DNA from: Nostoc sp. FACHB-110 | GTDB lineage: Bacteria > Cyanobacteriota > Cyanobacteriia > Cyanobacteriales > Nostocaceae | Direction: 5' to 3' | Length of the DNA stretch: 64,000 bases | NCBI RefSeq assembly: GCF_014697425.1 | Contig: NZ_JACJRU010000031.1 | Span: forward strand, 1-64,000 | In this document: positions 36,065 through 45,175 of the stretch, piece by piece | Position numbering within the stretch: the first letter of the stretch is position 1 | How the letters are laid out: each line of letters starts with the position of its first letter | The notes under the pieces: generated by a model | What the model saw: the letters and a program-made list of their open reading frames with translations, nothing else | Told to the model about the DNA's origin: nothing | The model's database searches: none | Program-made: the position numbers and the translations under genes

Positions 36065-36622
36065 TTGCTTATCTCAAATTGTTTTTACAAAAACCCTGTT
36101 CTGGCTGGTTATTTGCTGGAGCAGGGATAATTTTTTGAATTAAGCTTCATGCTTCCTGCCTGCTCCTGAAGCTCAATGTTGGTCAAAGTAGAACGGGAGA
36201 AATACAAATTCTGCGACAGCATCCTTGATTAACATCTTCGGTATACTAGTAAATATACTGAAAATTTATCAAAAACTTAATAAAAACTCAATAATGACAC
36301 TATTATTTTAGTTGTTAAAAAGATAATATATTAGATATGGAATTTTACTTAGACTAATATAAAGGCTATATCATTAACATGATGTGAAATAGCAACTAAT
36401 TCCCATAATTCAGGTAAAAAATTTAAGTTTGCTAGCCCCATAGAAAATTTACTATGACAACATGGCAAAGTTAGCTAAAATTTTTAATTAAAAAATACAC
36501 AATTGCCCGGATTACTTTAAGTAAGATTGACTATTGTTTTAAGAGTAAATTCTGGCACTATACAAAATTAGATATGATGCGATCGCCATAATATCAACTG
36601 CATTTAAATGGGGAACTAGTGC
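36065..36622. other. 558-base AT-rich spacer
   Basis: Apart from the terminator near its start, I see no ORF or repeat. The last 60 bases contain a HIP1-like GCGATCGCC and a GGGGA ribosome-binding site for the hydrolase gene. Confidence 0.4.
36094..36138 (+). terminator. Rho-independent terminator after ykvA-like gene
   Basis: CCCTGTTC (36094-36101) pairs with GAGCAGGG (36119-36126), 8 bp with one G-U pair, followed by ATAATTTTTTG. Confidence 0.65.
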
Positions 36623-37435
36623 GTGAGCAAATTCAATGTGCTAATGAAAATATCTGGCTGTGACAACTCAAAACGAGTAGGAGATGTCATCTTTATCCAC
36701 GGACTGATGGGAGATCCTTGGGATACTTGGCACAGTGGACAAGGACAAAAGGAGAATTTTTGGCCAGCGTGGCTAGGTGAAGAATTCCCAGAACTCGGCA
36801 TTTGGTCGCTAGGATACGAAATTGAACCTTGGGCTTGGAACGAAAATACAATGCCTTTAGTGGAGCGAGCTATTAACATACTGGCACTATTAGATGCATA
36901 TGATATAGGCGATCGCCCCTTGATGTTCATTACTCATAGCATGGGAGGTCTATTAGCCAAACAAATTCTACATCATGCCTTTGATTGTGCAACCGCAAAA
37001 TGGCAAGCACTTGTCCAACAAACCAAAGGAATTGTTTATCTTTCTACGCCCAATTCTAGTCATAATTTTACTAATTGGATTAACTATATTGGCACGCTTC
37101 TCGGTGATGATGTCAACTTGAAAGAGTTAGAAGCAAAGTATGGTCAATTGCGGCAACTTAACTTGTTATATCACCATCATCAACACCTCAGTAAAATTCC
37201 TCTGGCAGTTTATTGTGAAACTCAAAAAACGGGCGATATTTTAGTAGTTGATCAAATGAGTGCCAATCCTGAGATTCCTGGAATTCAGCCCATCCCCATA
37301 GAAGAAAACCATATTTCGATTTCTCAGCCTGCATCAAAAGATAGTTTGCTTTATGAGCAAGTCAAGCAGTTTATTCAGCAACAAATCAATCAAGGAATTA
37401 AACCTCAACTACTAGAAACTATCAATCCTAATTAA
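36623..37435 (+). CDS. alpha/beta hydrolase, lipase/PGAP1-like, 270 aa
   Basis: The fold is recognised from FIHGLMGDPWDTW (oxyanion HG motif) and the nucleophile elbow THSMGGLLAKQIL with the catalytic Ser in HSMGG. A conserved histidine lies in ENHISISQPASK near the C terminus. It resembles the DUF676/PGAP1 group of lipases and esterases, often cytoplasmic and of unknown substrate. The start is a GTG at 36623, supported by GGGGA 8 bases before; an ATG at 36644 has no such site. Confidence 0.85.
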   Translation: MSKFNVLMKISGCDNSKRVGDVIFIHGLMGDPWDTWHSGQGQKENFWPAWLGEEFPELGIWSLGYEIEPWAWNENTMPLVERAINILALLDAYDIGDRPLMFITHSMGGLLAKQILHHAFDCATAKWQALVQQTKGIVYLSTPNSSHNFTNWINYIGTLLGDDVNLKELEAKYGQLRQLNLLYHHHQHLSKIPLAVYCETQKTGDILVVDQMSANPEIPGIQPIPIEENHISISQPASKDSLLYEQVKQFIQQQINQGIKPQLLETINPN

Positions 37436-37633
37436 AGCATTGCCTAATCTGTTGAAGGACTGAATACATTGCTAGTAAAAATGGGTAAACCTTTGCGTTT
37501 ATTTGCGTTTGACTCCGCGTCCCTCTGCGTTAAAAACATTATTTTTGTACCTCACGAACTGGGAATTGCGATAAATGAATTCTATGCAGCTTTATAAAGA
37601 ATTGGTATTACCGTAGACGAGTGAAATTTTCTC

Positions 37634-40600
37634 TTAAACCACACTCACATCACCAAACTTAGTTAAGAACCTAAAAGCTTTGAGGATATAAGTTGCACAA
37701 TCTTGAGGAGATGTGTTGTAAAATGATCGCCAAGCATTTGCTTTATCTTCATCATAGCGATCGCCACGTTCTGAATGTACTTCTAACCAGGCCAAGCGCA
37801 CAGCATGACCAATTAACACATCTAAGACAATATATTCTTCGATTTGCAAACTGGGGTTTTTCGATGCGATCGCACCTAATTCAATTAATGCTTCAATATT
37901 AACTTGGCGATATTCTGGTGCTTCAATTTTATTCAATAAATGCTCAATCCGCAGTGCAAAATTCTTTTCGCCAGAGGTCATTTCTGATAACATCAACTCG
38001 CTATCTAAACGGTTACGCCGCTCTAGTTTGTCACCAATGACCAATCCCTTACAATGTTGCATTAATAGCCAAACTTGCTGAAAAAAGTTTTTCGGGACGC
38101 GGTTTAACGCTCCTTCAGCTTGGCGAAAGCGTCGCCACCCCCCTGCAGGTACTTCAATTTCTTCAGGAATTGTTGGTAACACTACCCAATTAATATCGCT
38201 TTCTTTTTGCTTAACGTGCAGTGATTCTTGCTGGCGTAACAAGTTACTCATCCCGGTATAACCAGTTAACACCTGACGCAAGCGCATTTTGATTTCAAAG
38301 GGCGAAAGTTCCATTAACTGTTCGTAGGCTTCATCTTGAGTTACACGTAACTCTTGTGCTAATTCGCTAGTAATTAATAAGATGAGGTAGCCAACTCTTA
38401 AAGTTAACAGCCCTTGAAATAATTCTGGTTCCGAGCGAATCATACTCCCAAGATACAGTAATATTTCTTGTGTAAGTACGCGATCGCGGATATCTTCTCG
38501 ACAGAAATTATTAATTTTCTCAGCAATTTCATTGTGGGGCATCGGTATAGTAATCAATGATGCTTCGCTATAGGCTCTGCCTACAGCAGCTTGCTTGCCA
38601 CGTACCAAAATACTCGTGACGGCATCTGTTAAAGCAATATCAACCATCTGTAGCAACCCCGCCGCCCGACGGACTACGCCCCAAATACCCAAATCTCCAG
38701 CTTTGGTGTAAACTTCATCCAGCAAATTTGCTACTGTTACGCGAATATCAGGGCCACCAAACCCAGTGTCAAAATCTAATCCTTGTAAGCGCTTTAAAGT
38801 CTGCAATAACTCAATTTGTTCATAGAGATTCTCTGAACCCCGCAATGAAGAAAGCAACAAACCCAAATTAGTTTCATACTCCATTTGGAATTCTTGAGTA
38901 TGCCCTAAACGCCAACTCTTTCCCGGATGGTAAGCCAAGTAATAACAATGAGGTGCAGCATCTTGCATTGCTGATTGATAAAATTCGGCATCTTGGAGAA
39001 AATCAATTCTTTGAATAGCACCAGTCAGCATTAATTGATTCAGTCTGCCGAGTTTAACGCGCACACCATTGCAAATCCCATCTTTAAGTTCTTGCATTAA
39101 TTCTAGTAATGCCTCAGCACCAATTTCTAACATAGTGTGAGTCAGCATTAAAGTTAAAATCGGACGACCTAAATCACTCCAATATTGTTGAATATAAGCC
39201 AGTTCACTTCTAATTTGATCAACTAAAAAATGATAATCCAGCGTTAAATAAAACTGCTGTGCATCTAAAAATGACGGTAAAAATACTACTGTTTCACCAC
39301 AAATGCGATAGATGCGTGATGTAGTTAAACTCCGCAATCTGCGCACTGGCCGCCCAGTCAAACCGAGTTTATCGTTCCGTCCAATTTGAGTGTAAATAGT
39401 TGATAATTCCCCGGCTTGTCTCACTTGAATTGGTTCTACTTGCTTGGGTGTTTGAGTTTCAATACCGTGAACTTCTAATTTTGCTTGTAAGTCATCATCT
39501 TCAGCTAACAGAGCAATTTGTACTAAGGCTTCGCGGTTTTTTCCCACAGATAAATGTCTAGCTAAAGGGTCAATATCCCCGACAGCTAGTAACCCTTCAC
39601 TTAACATTTGTCCGAGAAAATATAAACTTTGCGCCCACACTAAGGGGATATTTTCATTGGGCAACCGGGGTTGACTTTGGGGGGCTAATTTTTCGGCTTC
39701 GACGTTTTCGGCTGGTACGTAATAAAGTTCTGGCAATAAACCATAACCGTCACGTTCTACTAAGAGCTTTTCTAAAATTTCTTGGTATTGTTGAATTTGC
39801 TTTTGATTATTACGGAATAAACCATCAAGTAATAAATAAGTGAAAAATAAGGGCCATTCACATTCAATATGCTCAAATTGTTTTAATTCCCAAGGTTCAT
39901 AGTGCAAGCGTTGGTTATCTTCTAAAACCGTTTGATGTCCATCGCGTAAAAAGCGTTTGCAACCGTATTTGCCTTGGAGTTTATTGATAATATCGTTAAA
40001 AGTGCGATCGCGTAACTCTAAATTCTCCACCGCAAAAGCAGGATAGCTAATAATACTCAAAAGTGCCGCATCAATTTCTTTAGAAGCCGACTCTCTCGGT
40101 AACAAAGATTCTAAAGTACTTCTAGCACGGGCAATCTCATCAGGTAACACATGAATTACCGAAGCTTGACTACCACGCACCCCAAATAAATCTAATTCAT
40201 TCATCGCTTCTAATGCTGCTTTTGCCATCCCCACAGAACTGGCATTCAACTCAGCATTACCATGATTAATTTTATTCCCCCGCTCCCAAATCCCATAATC
40301 TGGTGTGCGGTAAGCGCGTCCAATGTAGTAAACCAAATTCTGGACAAAGTTTACTTCATCAATCGTATAAATAATCTGCAATCCCGAAGCAGTCATTTGC
40401 GCCAGCATCAGTAAAAATATTGATGTGGCATCTAGTTGTAAATGTCCCCACTCATCATCACCAACGACAATATCCCCCGTAGCCGTGTTGTATTTAGCGT
40501 GTAAACCATCTAAAGGTGACTGAGTATGTTTAAATTGCTCAACTTTATGCGCCTGTCGCATCATCGCAAACAGCAACCCACGCATCAGCTTAATTACACT

Positions 40601-40846
40601 GTGTTCTAGTTCGTAAGTGCGTCCTTTATCTTCATCAACTTTGCGATAAGCCAGCGCTAAACCCCAAACCGCCAAAATACTGTAAACATTGTCTCTTACC
40701 CAAGCATCAGTATAATCACCGTGGGCAGTAATAGCAGTACTCGCAGGTAGCAAACCAGTAATCGGATTTTGACGCGTTAGGATGATAGTTTTGATTTGTT
40801 GGTAATAATGCTCCAGTCGAGTTTGTAATTCAGTAGCTGTTTTCAT
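37634..40846 (-). CDS. glycoside hydrolase family 15 / phosphorylase-kinase-alpha-like protein, 1070 aa
   Basis: The N-terminal half is a GH15-type (alpha/alpha)6 barrel: GLLPASTAITAHGDYTDAW, VRDNVYSILAVWGLALAY and EWGHLQLDATSIFLLML. The C-terminal half resembles the regulatory region of eukaryotic phosphorylase kinase subunits. In cyanobacteria this protein is conserved and may act on or regulate glycogen, but its substrate is unproven. It is a single, large, cytoplasmic polypeptide with no signal peptide. The start is an ATG at 40846 with no overlapping neighbour. Confidence 0.9.
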   Translation of the reverse strand: MKTATELQTRLEHYYQQIKTIILTRQNPITGLLPASTAITAHGDYTDAWVRDNVYSILAVWGLALAYRKVDEDKGRTYELEHSVIKLMRGLLFAMMRQAHKVEQFKHTQSPLDGLHAKYNTATGDIVVGDDEWGHLQLDATSIFLLMLAQMTASGLQIIYTIDEVNFVQNLVYYIGRAYRTPDYGIWERGNKINHGNAELNASSVGMAKAALEAMNELDLFGVRGSQASVIHVLPDEIARARSTLESLLPRESASKEIDAALLSIISYPAFAVENLELRDRTFNDIINKLQGKYGCKRFLRDGHQTVLEDNQRLHYEPWELKQFEHIECEWPLFFTYLLLDGLFRNNQKQIQQYQEILEKLLVERDGYGLLPELYYVPAENVEAEKLAPQSQPRLPNENIPLVWAQSLYFLGQMLSEGLLAVGDIDPLARHLSVGKNREALVQIALLAEDDDLQAKLEVHGIETQTPKQVEPIQVRQAGELSTIYTQIGRNDKLGLTGRPVRRLRSLTTSRIYRICGETVVFLPSFLDAQQFYLTLDYHFLVDQIRSELAYIQQYWSDLGRPILTLMLTHTMLEIGAEALLELMQELKDGICNGVRVKLGRLNQLMLTGAIQRIDFLQDAEFYQSAMQDAAPHCYYLAYHPGKSWRLGHTQEFQMEYETNLGLLLSSLRGSENLYEQIELLQTLKRLQGLDFDTGFGGPDIRVTVANLLDEVYTKAGDLGIWGVVRRAAGLLQMVDIALTDAVTSILVRGKQAAVGRAYSEASLITIPMPHNEIAEKINNFCREDIRDRVLTQEILLYLGSMIRSEPELFQGLLTLRVGYLILLITSELAQELRVTQDEAYEQLMELSPFEIKMRLRQVLTGYTGMSNLLRQQESLHVKQKESDINWVVLPTIPEEIEVPAGGWRRFRQAEGALNRVPKNFFQQVWLLMQHCKGLVIGDKLERRNRLDSELMLSEMTSGEKNFALRIEHLLNKIEAPEYRQVNIEALIELGAIASKNPSLQIEEYIVLDVLIGHAVRLAWLEVHSERGDRYDEDKANAWRSFYNTSPQDCATYILKAFRFLTKFGDVSVV

Positions 40847-41169
40847 ACTTAGGTTAAGGGATGCTGGCGAAATTTCACCCTGTAGCTTAAGGAGAATGGA
40901 GTTACAGCTAAGGGTGTAGGGATTACTTATTATCTCGCGTTACTAGCCATTTAGTTACACAGCTATGAATGAATTCTCCGTATAAGTTGAGATTTGTTGA
41001 AATCTTTACATATACGGTGTGCATTTTATACTAATTTTTATCATTTGTTTGTTAGTAATAGAAGCAACAAACCTTGAAAGGATGTACTCTTCACTCAGAA
41101 CTTAACTTAGTCAATCAAAAGTATTAAAAAAAACTAAATGCAGCCAATTTGTCATCGAGGGGTTTTATT
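40847..41169. other. 323-base spacer
   Basis: Divergent upstream region between the GH15 gene and the 44-residue ORF. Nothing convincing found beyond AT-rich DNA. Confidence 0.35.
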
Positions 41170-41304
41170 ATGTGTTTGCGTTACAACGAAAATCATGCTC
41201 AGTTAGTGAAAGTAGTTTATTCCCAAATTAAAGTTAACGGCAAAATCGAATTAGTTCCGCTTGAACTTTATGCTGATGGTTCACTCAAGCGATCGGTGGT
41301 TTAA
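41170..41304 (+). CDS. possible small protein, 44 aa
   Basis: An ORF below the usual length cut-off. The product starts MCLRYNENHAQLVKVVYSQI and ends YADGSLKRSVV; it is hydrophilic with a beta-like alternation (KVNGKIELVPLELY). GAGGGG lies 9-14 bases upstream of the ATG. A perfect 12-bp hairpin follows about 100 bases downstream. Not recognised; could be a real small cytoplasmic protein. Confidence 0.45.
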   Translation: MCLRYNENHAQLVKVVYSQIKVNGKIELVPLELYADGSLKRSVV

Positions 41305-41646
41305 GCCAGAGTCACAAAAAAAATTCCATTTTCTGCCTAATTACTGACCATTACCATAAACTTAACTCTTTCCACGTAAGTAGTACATGATAGCTCATTC
41401 CCAGTCCAGATTCCCAAAATTCAGGCGGAATCTGGACTTTGAACATGAATAAATTTTGCAAGTCAATGTGTAATGTGAACTCGTTATCGCTGAGGTCAAA
41501 GGTCTTTTCTACGACTGATTAGGTACTACTGTAGGGTGGAATTTTTAGTTGTTACATAGGCTTCAGTAGAACTCCAAGGGTCGGAGTACGATTAAGAGTG
41601 ATATCATAGAAGTCGTCACTGAAGACATCAAAATAATCATCACTAC
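41305..41646. other. 342-base spacer with a 12-bp hairpin
   Basis: AGTCCAGATTCC (41403-41414) and GGAATCTGGACT (41427-41438) form a perfect 12-bp stem with a 12-base loop, followed by a short TTGAA. It may terminate the 44-residue ORF transcript. The rest is the toxin-antitoxin promoter region; no operator could be defined. Confidence 0.5.
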
Positions 41647-41919
41647 ATGAAAGCCGAATCCGTTCGCACGACACTAGCAATACCACGGGAGCTTTTAGAA
41701 GCAACTGACAAGGCAGTTTTAGAAGGCAAAGCAAGAAGTCGTAATGATTTTATGGTGCAAGCGTTACGTCGAGAACTAGCAGCACAAAAAAGAGCAGCCA
41801 TTGATGCGGCTTTGACAGAAATGGTCAGCGACCCTGATTATCAAGCAGAAGTACTCAAACTAGAAACTGAATTCGCCGCTGCTCAGTGGGAGGCATTTCT
41901 GTTAGAGGAATCTCTGTAA
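41647..41919 (+). CDS. ribbon-helix-helix antitoxin, 90 aa
   Basis: The N-terminal 45 residues (VRTTLAIPRELLEATDKAVL, RSRNDFMVQALRREL) form a CopG/MetJ-type ribbon-helix-helix DNA-binding fold, used for dimerisation and autorepression. The acidic C terminus (EVLKLETEFAAAQWEAFLLE) would wrap around the toxin. The TAA stop shares one base with the toxin ATG (TAATG at 41917-41921), the usual type II toxin-antitoxin layout. Confidence 0.85.
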   Translation: MKAESVRTTLAIPRELLEATDKAVLEGKARSRNDFMVQALRRELAAQKRAAIDAALTEMVSDPDYQAEVLKLETEFAAAQWEAFLLEESL

Positions 41920-42275
41920 TGAGAAGGGGTGAGGTCTATGATGCTCGCCTAGAATCAACCGAAGGTTCAGAGCAAGGAGGGACTCGCCCAGTAATTATTG
42001 TCAGTCGTGATGCAATTAATTCGTCGAGTCCGGTTGTTTTAGCAGTTCCCTGCACTACTTATCAATCAGGAAAGCGAGTCTATCCAACCCAGGTGTTAAT
42101 TTTAGCACCTGATGGGGGACTCAAGAGAGATTCGATCGCAATGGCAGATCAAGTGCGGGTGTTATCTAAAACCCGCTTTTTGCGTTTAAGAGGTGCAGTT
42201 TCTCATTCAGTCATGCTTCATTTGTCTCAGGCGTTGTTGATAGCTCTAGATTTACCTATGTCCGAAGAAGAATAA
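41919..42275 (+). CDS. MazF/PemK-family endoribonuclease toxin, 118 aa
   Basis: The start MRRGEVYDARL at 41919, not the earlier codon at 41886, matches the family. The conserved blocks RRGEVYDARLE, GTRPVIIVSRDAIN and the SIAMADQVRVLSKTRF region are present, including the Arg in RPV and the Ser/Thr of the active site. MazF toxins cut mRNA at short motifs when the antitoxin decays. Here the partner is a ribbon-helix-helix protein instead of the SpoVT/AbrB-type MazE, a known hybrid arrangement. Confidence 0.88.
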   Translation: MRRGEVYDARLESTEGSEQGGTRPVIIVSRDAINSSSPVVLAVPCTTYQSGKRVYPTQVLILAPDGGLKRDSIAMADQVRVLSKTRFLRLRGAVSHSVMLHLSQALLIALDLPMSEEE

Positions 42276-42669
42276 AATAGATCACACAGGTTAGGTAAAG
42301 GCGTAGAAGAGATACTCACAGCAACAAGGTTAATCTCTATGCGCCGTAACCCAACACAAAATGGTGATTTTTGGGTTTGTTTTGTTTCACCCAACCTAGG
42401 AAAGATGGCGCAAATTAATGGCTGTCTGTAAATATTTTGACTTGATAAAGTTTGCTGGCAAATCGCTACATTTGCTTGACACAAATTTGAGCAATAGTAA
42501 AATCGACACTAATCACAAAAAAAATCAGGGCAATCATCAGGGTGTTAGTACGGAAAATTACTAATTCCGCTATCCGCACTTAAAATTGATCAGATCGTAC
42601 TATTTCAGGTTACGATGATTACTTAGCAATGCCTTGATTGGCTATTGATGTTGAGTTTCTAGGATTTTA
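42276..42669. other. spacer downstream of mazF
   Basis: Near 42289-42400 are pieces (GGTTAGGT, GTAACCCAACAC, CACCCAACCTAGG) resembling the internal palindrome of the MITE at 29463-29598, so this is probably a decayed copy. The remainder leads into the structured mgtE leader. Confidence 0.45.
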
Positions 42670-42757
42670 TGGACAAAAGTCCACAAGACGGCAGTACAAA
42701 CCTCCTCTAAGCTGGTGAGCGTGTCTCTCGGCGCGGGGGAGGCACATAGGAGGTATC
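42670..42757 (+). promoter_or_regulatory. structured mgtE leader that can hide the ribosome-binding site
   Basis: Three nested elements: (1) hairpin TGGAC-AAAA-GTCCA (42670-42683); (2) ACCTCCT (42700-42706) perfectly complementary to AGGAGGT (42748-42754), the Shine-Dalgarno of mgtE; (3) within that, a short GCT/AGC pair (42711-42720) and a 9-bp hairpin GTGTCTCTC (42721-42729) with GGGAGGCAC (42737-42745). Together they form a possible three-way junction that would block translation when folded. It does not match the M-box or other named riboswitches that I know. The pairings are seen; a ligand is inference. Confidence 0.5.
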
Positions 42758-44110
42758 ATGCTTACACAAGAAATTCGTGATTCACTGCTTGATGTCACTG
42801 ATTTAAATCAGCTTAAATTTGATTTAAATCGGCTCCAACCTGTGGATGTTGGAGAATATATTGCCCAATTACCCGAAAAACAGCGCGCGATCGCTTTTCG
42901 GCTGTTAAATAAATCTCAAGCTATTGATGTCTTTGAATATCTACCAACAGAGTTGCAGGAAGAACTAATTCATTCTCTGCATAATGTCCAGGTAGCACAA
43001 ATTATGGAGGCGATGAGTCCCGATGAACGGGCAGAATTATTTGATGAATTACCTGCTGGGGTAGTTAAAAGATTACTACAACAATTAAGCCCAGAACAAA
43101 GGCAAGCTACAGCCACGATTCTTGGTTATCCTGAAGGTACGGCTGGCCGGGTAATGACAACTGAATATGTACGGTTGCAAGAAGGATTAACCGTAGGTGA
43201 AGCCTTAAGTAAAATCCGTCGCCAAGATGAAGACAAAGAGACAATTTACTACGCCTACGTCACTGACAATAACCGCAAACTTGTCAGAGTAGTTTCACTG
43301 CGTCAGTTATTGTTTACGTTTCCTGATGTTTATATCCGCGATATTGCGAGCGATCGCGTTCTTAAGGTAAAAACCGAAACTCCGCAAGAAGAAGTAGCCC
43401 AAATCATGAAGCGTTACGACTTAATCGCTATCCCTGTAGTCGATAGGGAAGAGAGATTAGTCGGCATCATCACCATTGATGATGTAGTCGATATTTTGGA
43501 AGAAGAAGCCACCGAAGATATTCAAAAGTTAGCTGGTGTGAGTGGTGATGAAGAGGCTTTGTCTCCACCACTAGTTACGATGCGTAATCGTTTACCTTGG
43601 TTGCTGGCAATTATGGCATTGTACATTGGTGCGGCTAGTGCGATCGCTCCTTTTCAATCAGTAATTGCTGCTGTACCCGTCTTAGCAGTTATTATGCCGA
43701 TTTTTTCCAATACAGGTGGGACTGTAGGCATTCAAGCCTTAACTGTAACCATTCGAGGTTTGGGTGTAGGTGAAGTCACATCTAAAGATACTTTGAAAAT
43801 TCTGCGCAAAGAAATTCTTGCTGGTTTAGGTACAGCCTTAGTTCTAGGCGTAACTATGATGGCACTGTCCATGATTTGGGCTAAACCTCAAGAACGGTGG
43901 GTAGGATTAGTGGCAGGTACAGTTATGGCCACTAATACAATGGTGGCTGTGACCCTTGGTACTCTCTTACCAATGGGTTTGAAACGCCTCAAACTTGACC
44001 CAGCCTTAGTTAGCGGGCCCTTGGTCACTACAATGCTAGATACAATAGGCTTTTTGACATTTCTGACCTTAATTTCTCTAGCTTTACAGGTTATGCATCT
44101 ACCACAATAA
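42758..44110 (+). CDS. mgtE: MgtE-family magnesium transporter
   Basis: MgtE is a Mg2+-gated Mg2+ channel in the inner membrane. The MgtE_N helical domain (about 25-130), two CBS domains (about 135-255) and a five-helix membrane domain (about 280-450) are all present. Landmarks include MSPDERAELFDELPAG, the CBS motif GIITIDDVVDILEEEATED, and PIFSNTGGTVGIQALTVTIR in the pore. At 450 residues it has normal length. The start is set by a consensus AGGAGGT 3 bases before the ATG, which the leader can sequester. Confidence 0.95.
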   Translation: MLTQEIRDSLLDVTDLNQLKFDLNRLQPVDVGEYIAQLPEKQRAIAFRLLNKSQAIDVFEYLPTELQEELIHSLHNVQVAQIMEAMSPDERAELFDELPAGVVKRLLQQLSPEQRQATATILGYPEGTAGRVMTTEYVRLQEGLTVGEALSKIRRQDEDKETIYYAYVTDNNRKLVRVVSLRQLLFTFPDVYIRDIASDRVLKVKTETPQEEVAQIMKRYDLIAIPVVDREERLVGIITIDDVVDILEEEATEDIQKLAGVSGDEEALSPPLVTMRNRLPWLLAIMALYIGAASAIAPFQSVIAAVPVLAVIMPIFSNTGGTVGIQALTVTIRGLGVGEVTSKDTLKILRKEILAGLGTALVLGVTMMALSMIWAKPQERWVGLVAGTVMATNTMVAVTLGTLLPMGLKRLKLDPALVSGPLVTTMLDTIGFLTFLTLISLALQVMHLPQ

Positions 44111-45175
44111 TCTGCTGCGGTGATAGTCCATAATTTATACATACCTAGCTTGAAGACTCAGGCTAGGTTAACAAAGGGGAGTAGGGAGTATTGGACTGAC
44201 ACAGCTAAAATGTTGCATTAAAATTCGTTTGTGGTGTAGGCTTCTAGCCCGTCCGGCCAAGCCATAATATAAGTTATATTTTGTACACTACTGTAGTCTA
44301 GATACGCCACTACATACACTGTATTGTCTGATGTCTCATCAAATCGGATTTCTCTCTATTGAATAAGACTAATCTTGTTTAAGAATATCAAAATCAGATT
44401 AAACAAGATAAATAGGACTTACTCAGACATAGAGAATTTATATTTGATTGTTAACAAATTTATCTATACTTACAAAGTCTTATTTGCTCCTATTATCTAC
44501 TTCCTATTTCTCAACTTTGCTGTTTGTTGAGAAATCAAATAGGATGCTTAGGAATATAAATAAAGTATTAAAAAACTTTATCCTGACAAATGTAAATAAA
44601 CTATTAAGCAGGTAACTTTCCAAGCACAAGTAAAACCATGTGAGCGTTAGCTGCTTTTTTACTGTATTTTTGTTCTTCAGTCTATGATTAACTGGTACTA
44701 TGGTTTACACAATCTTAATATTTTTTTATATATAAATCCTAGAGCAACGTAGATAGGGGTAAATTCCACAATAACTATACTGCAAGGCTTTCGTTCTATA
44801 TATGTTTGTTTAAACACCTGAAAAAACCGTAGTTATTCCTGATTAAAATAGTGTTTCAAATTGATAAACAAATTAACTTTAATTTAGTGACATAATTTCT
44901 CCATGAATATGACATTAATTTTACAGTTTCTTGATATACATAGGTTTTATCTATTGTTTATGTAGAAATATTTAATGGTAGATAGTGTAACTTTCTTTTT
45001 GTAGTAATGTATGTAATTACGCTGGTATTTCCGGAATCAAAGTCAGCGTATTGATATCAATACTTGTTTGTTTACTTCAGTAATCAGCTACGCCAAGGCT
45101 ATCAATCCTATATGGAATCAATAGCCTTAACTTTCACTTACTCAAATATTAAATAAGACTGAAAAAACTCAATTA
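44111..45175. other. 1065-base AT-rich non-coding gap
   Basis: The longest gene-free stretch. It holds ACCTAGC/GCTAGGT (44143-44168), a weak mgtE terminator candidate; a strong bulged hairpin CCTATTTCTCAAC (44503-44515) with 44526-44543; and an 8-bp stem AAGGCTAT (45095-45102) with ATAGCCTT (45121-45128) close to the cytochrome gene start. No ORF over 60 codons. It could hide a small RNA or a long leader. Confidence 0.45.

Noticed and set aside
42670..42757. Known M-box (ykoK) Mg2+ riboswitch
   Set aside because: The conserved M-box core and its length are absent; only the position upstream of mgtE is similar.
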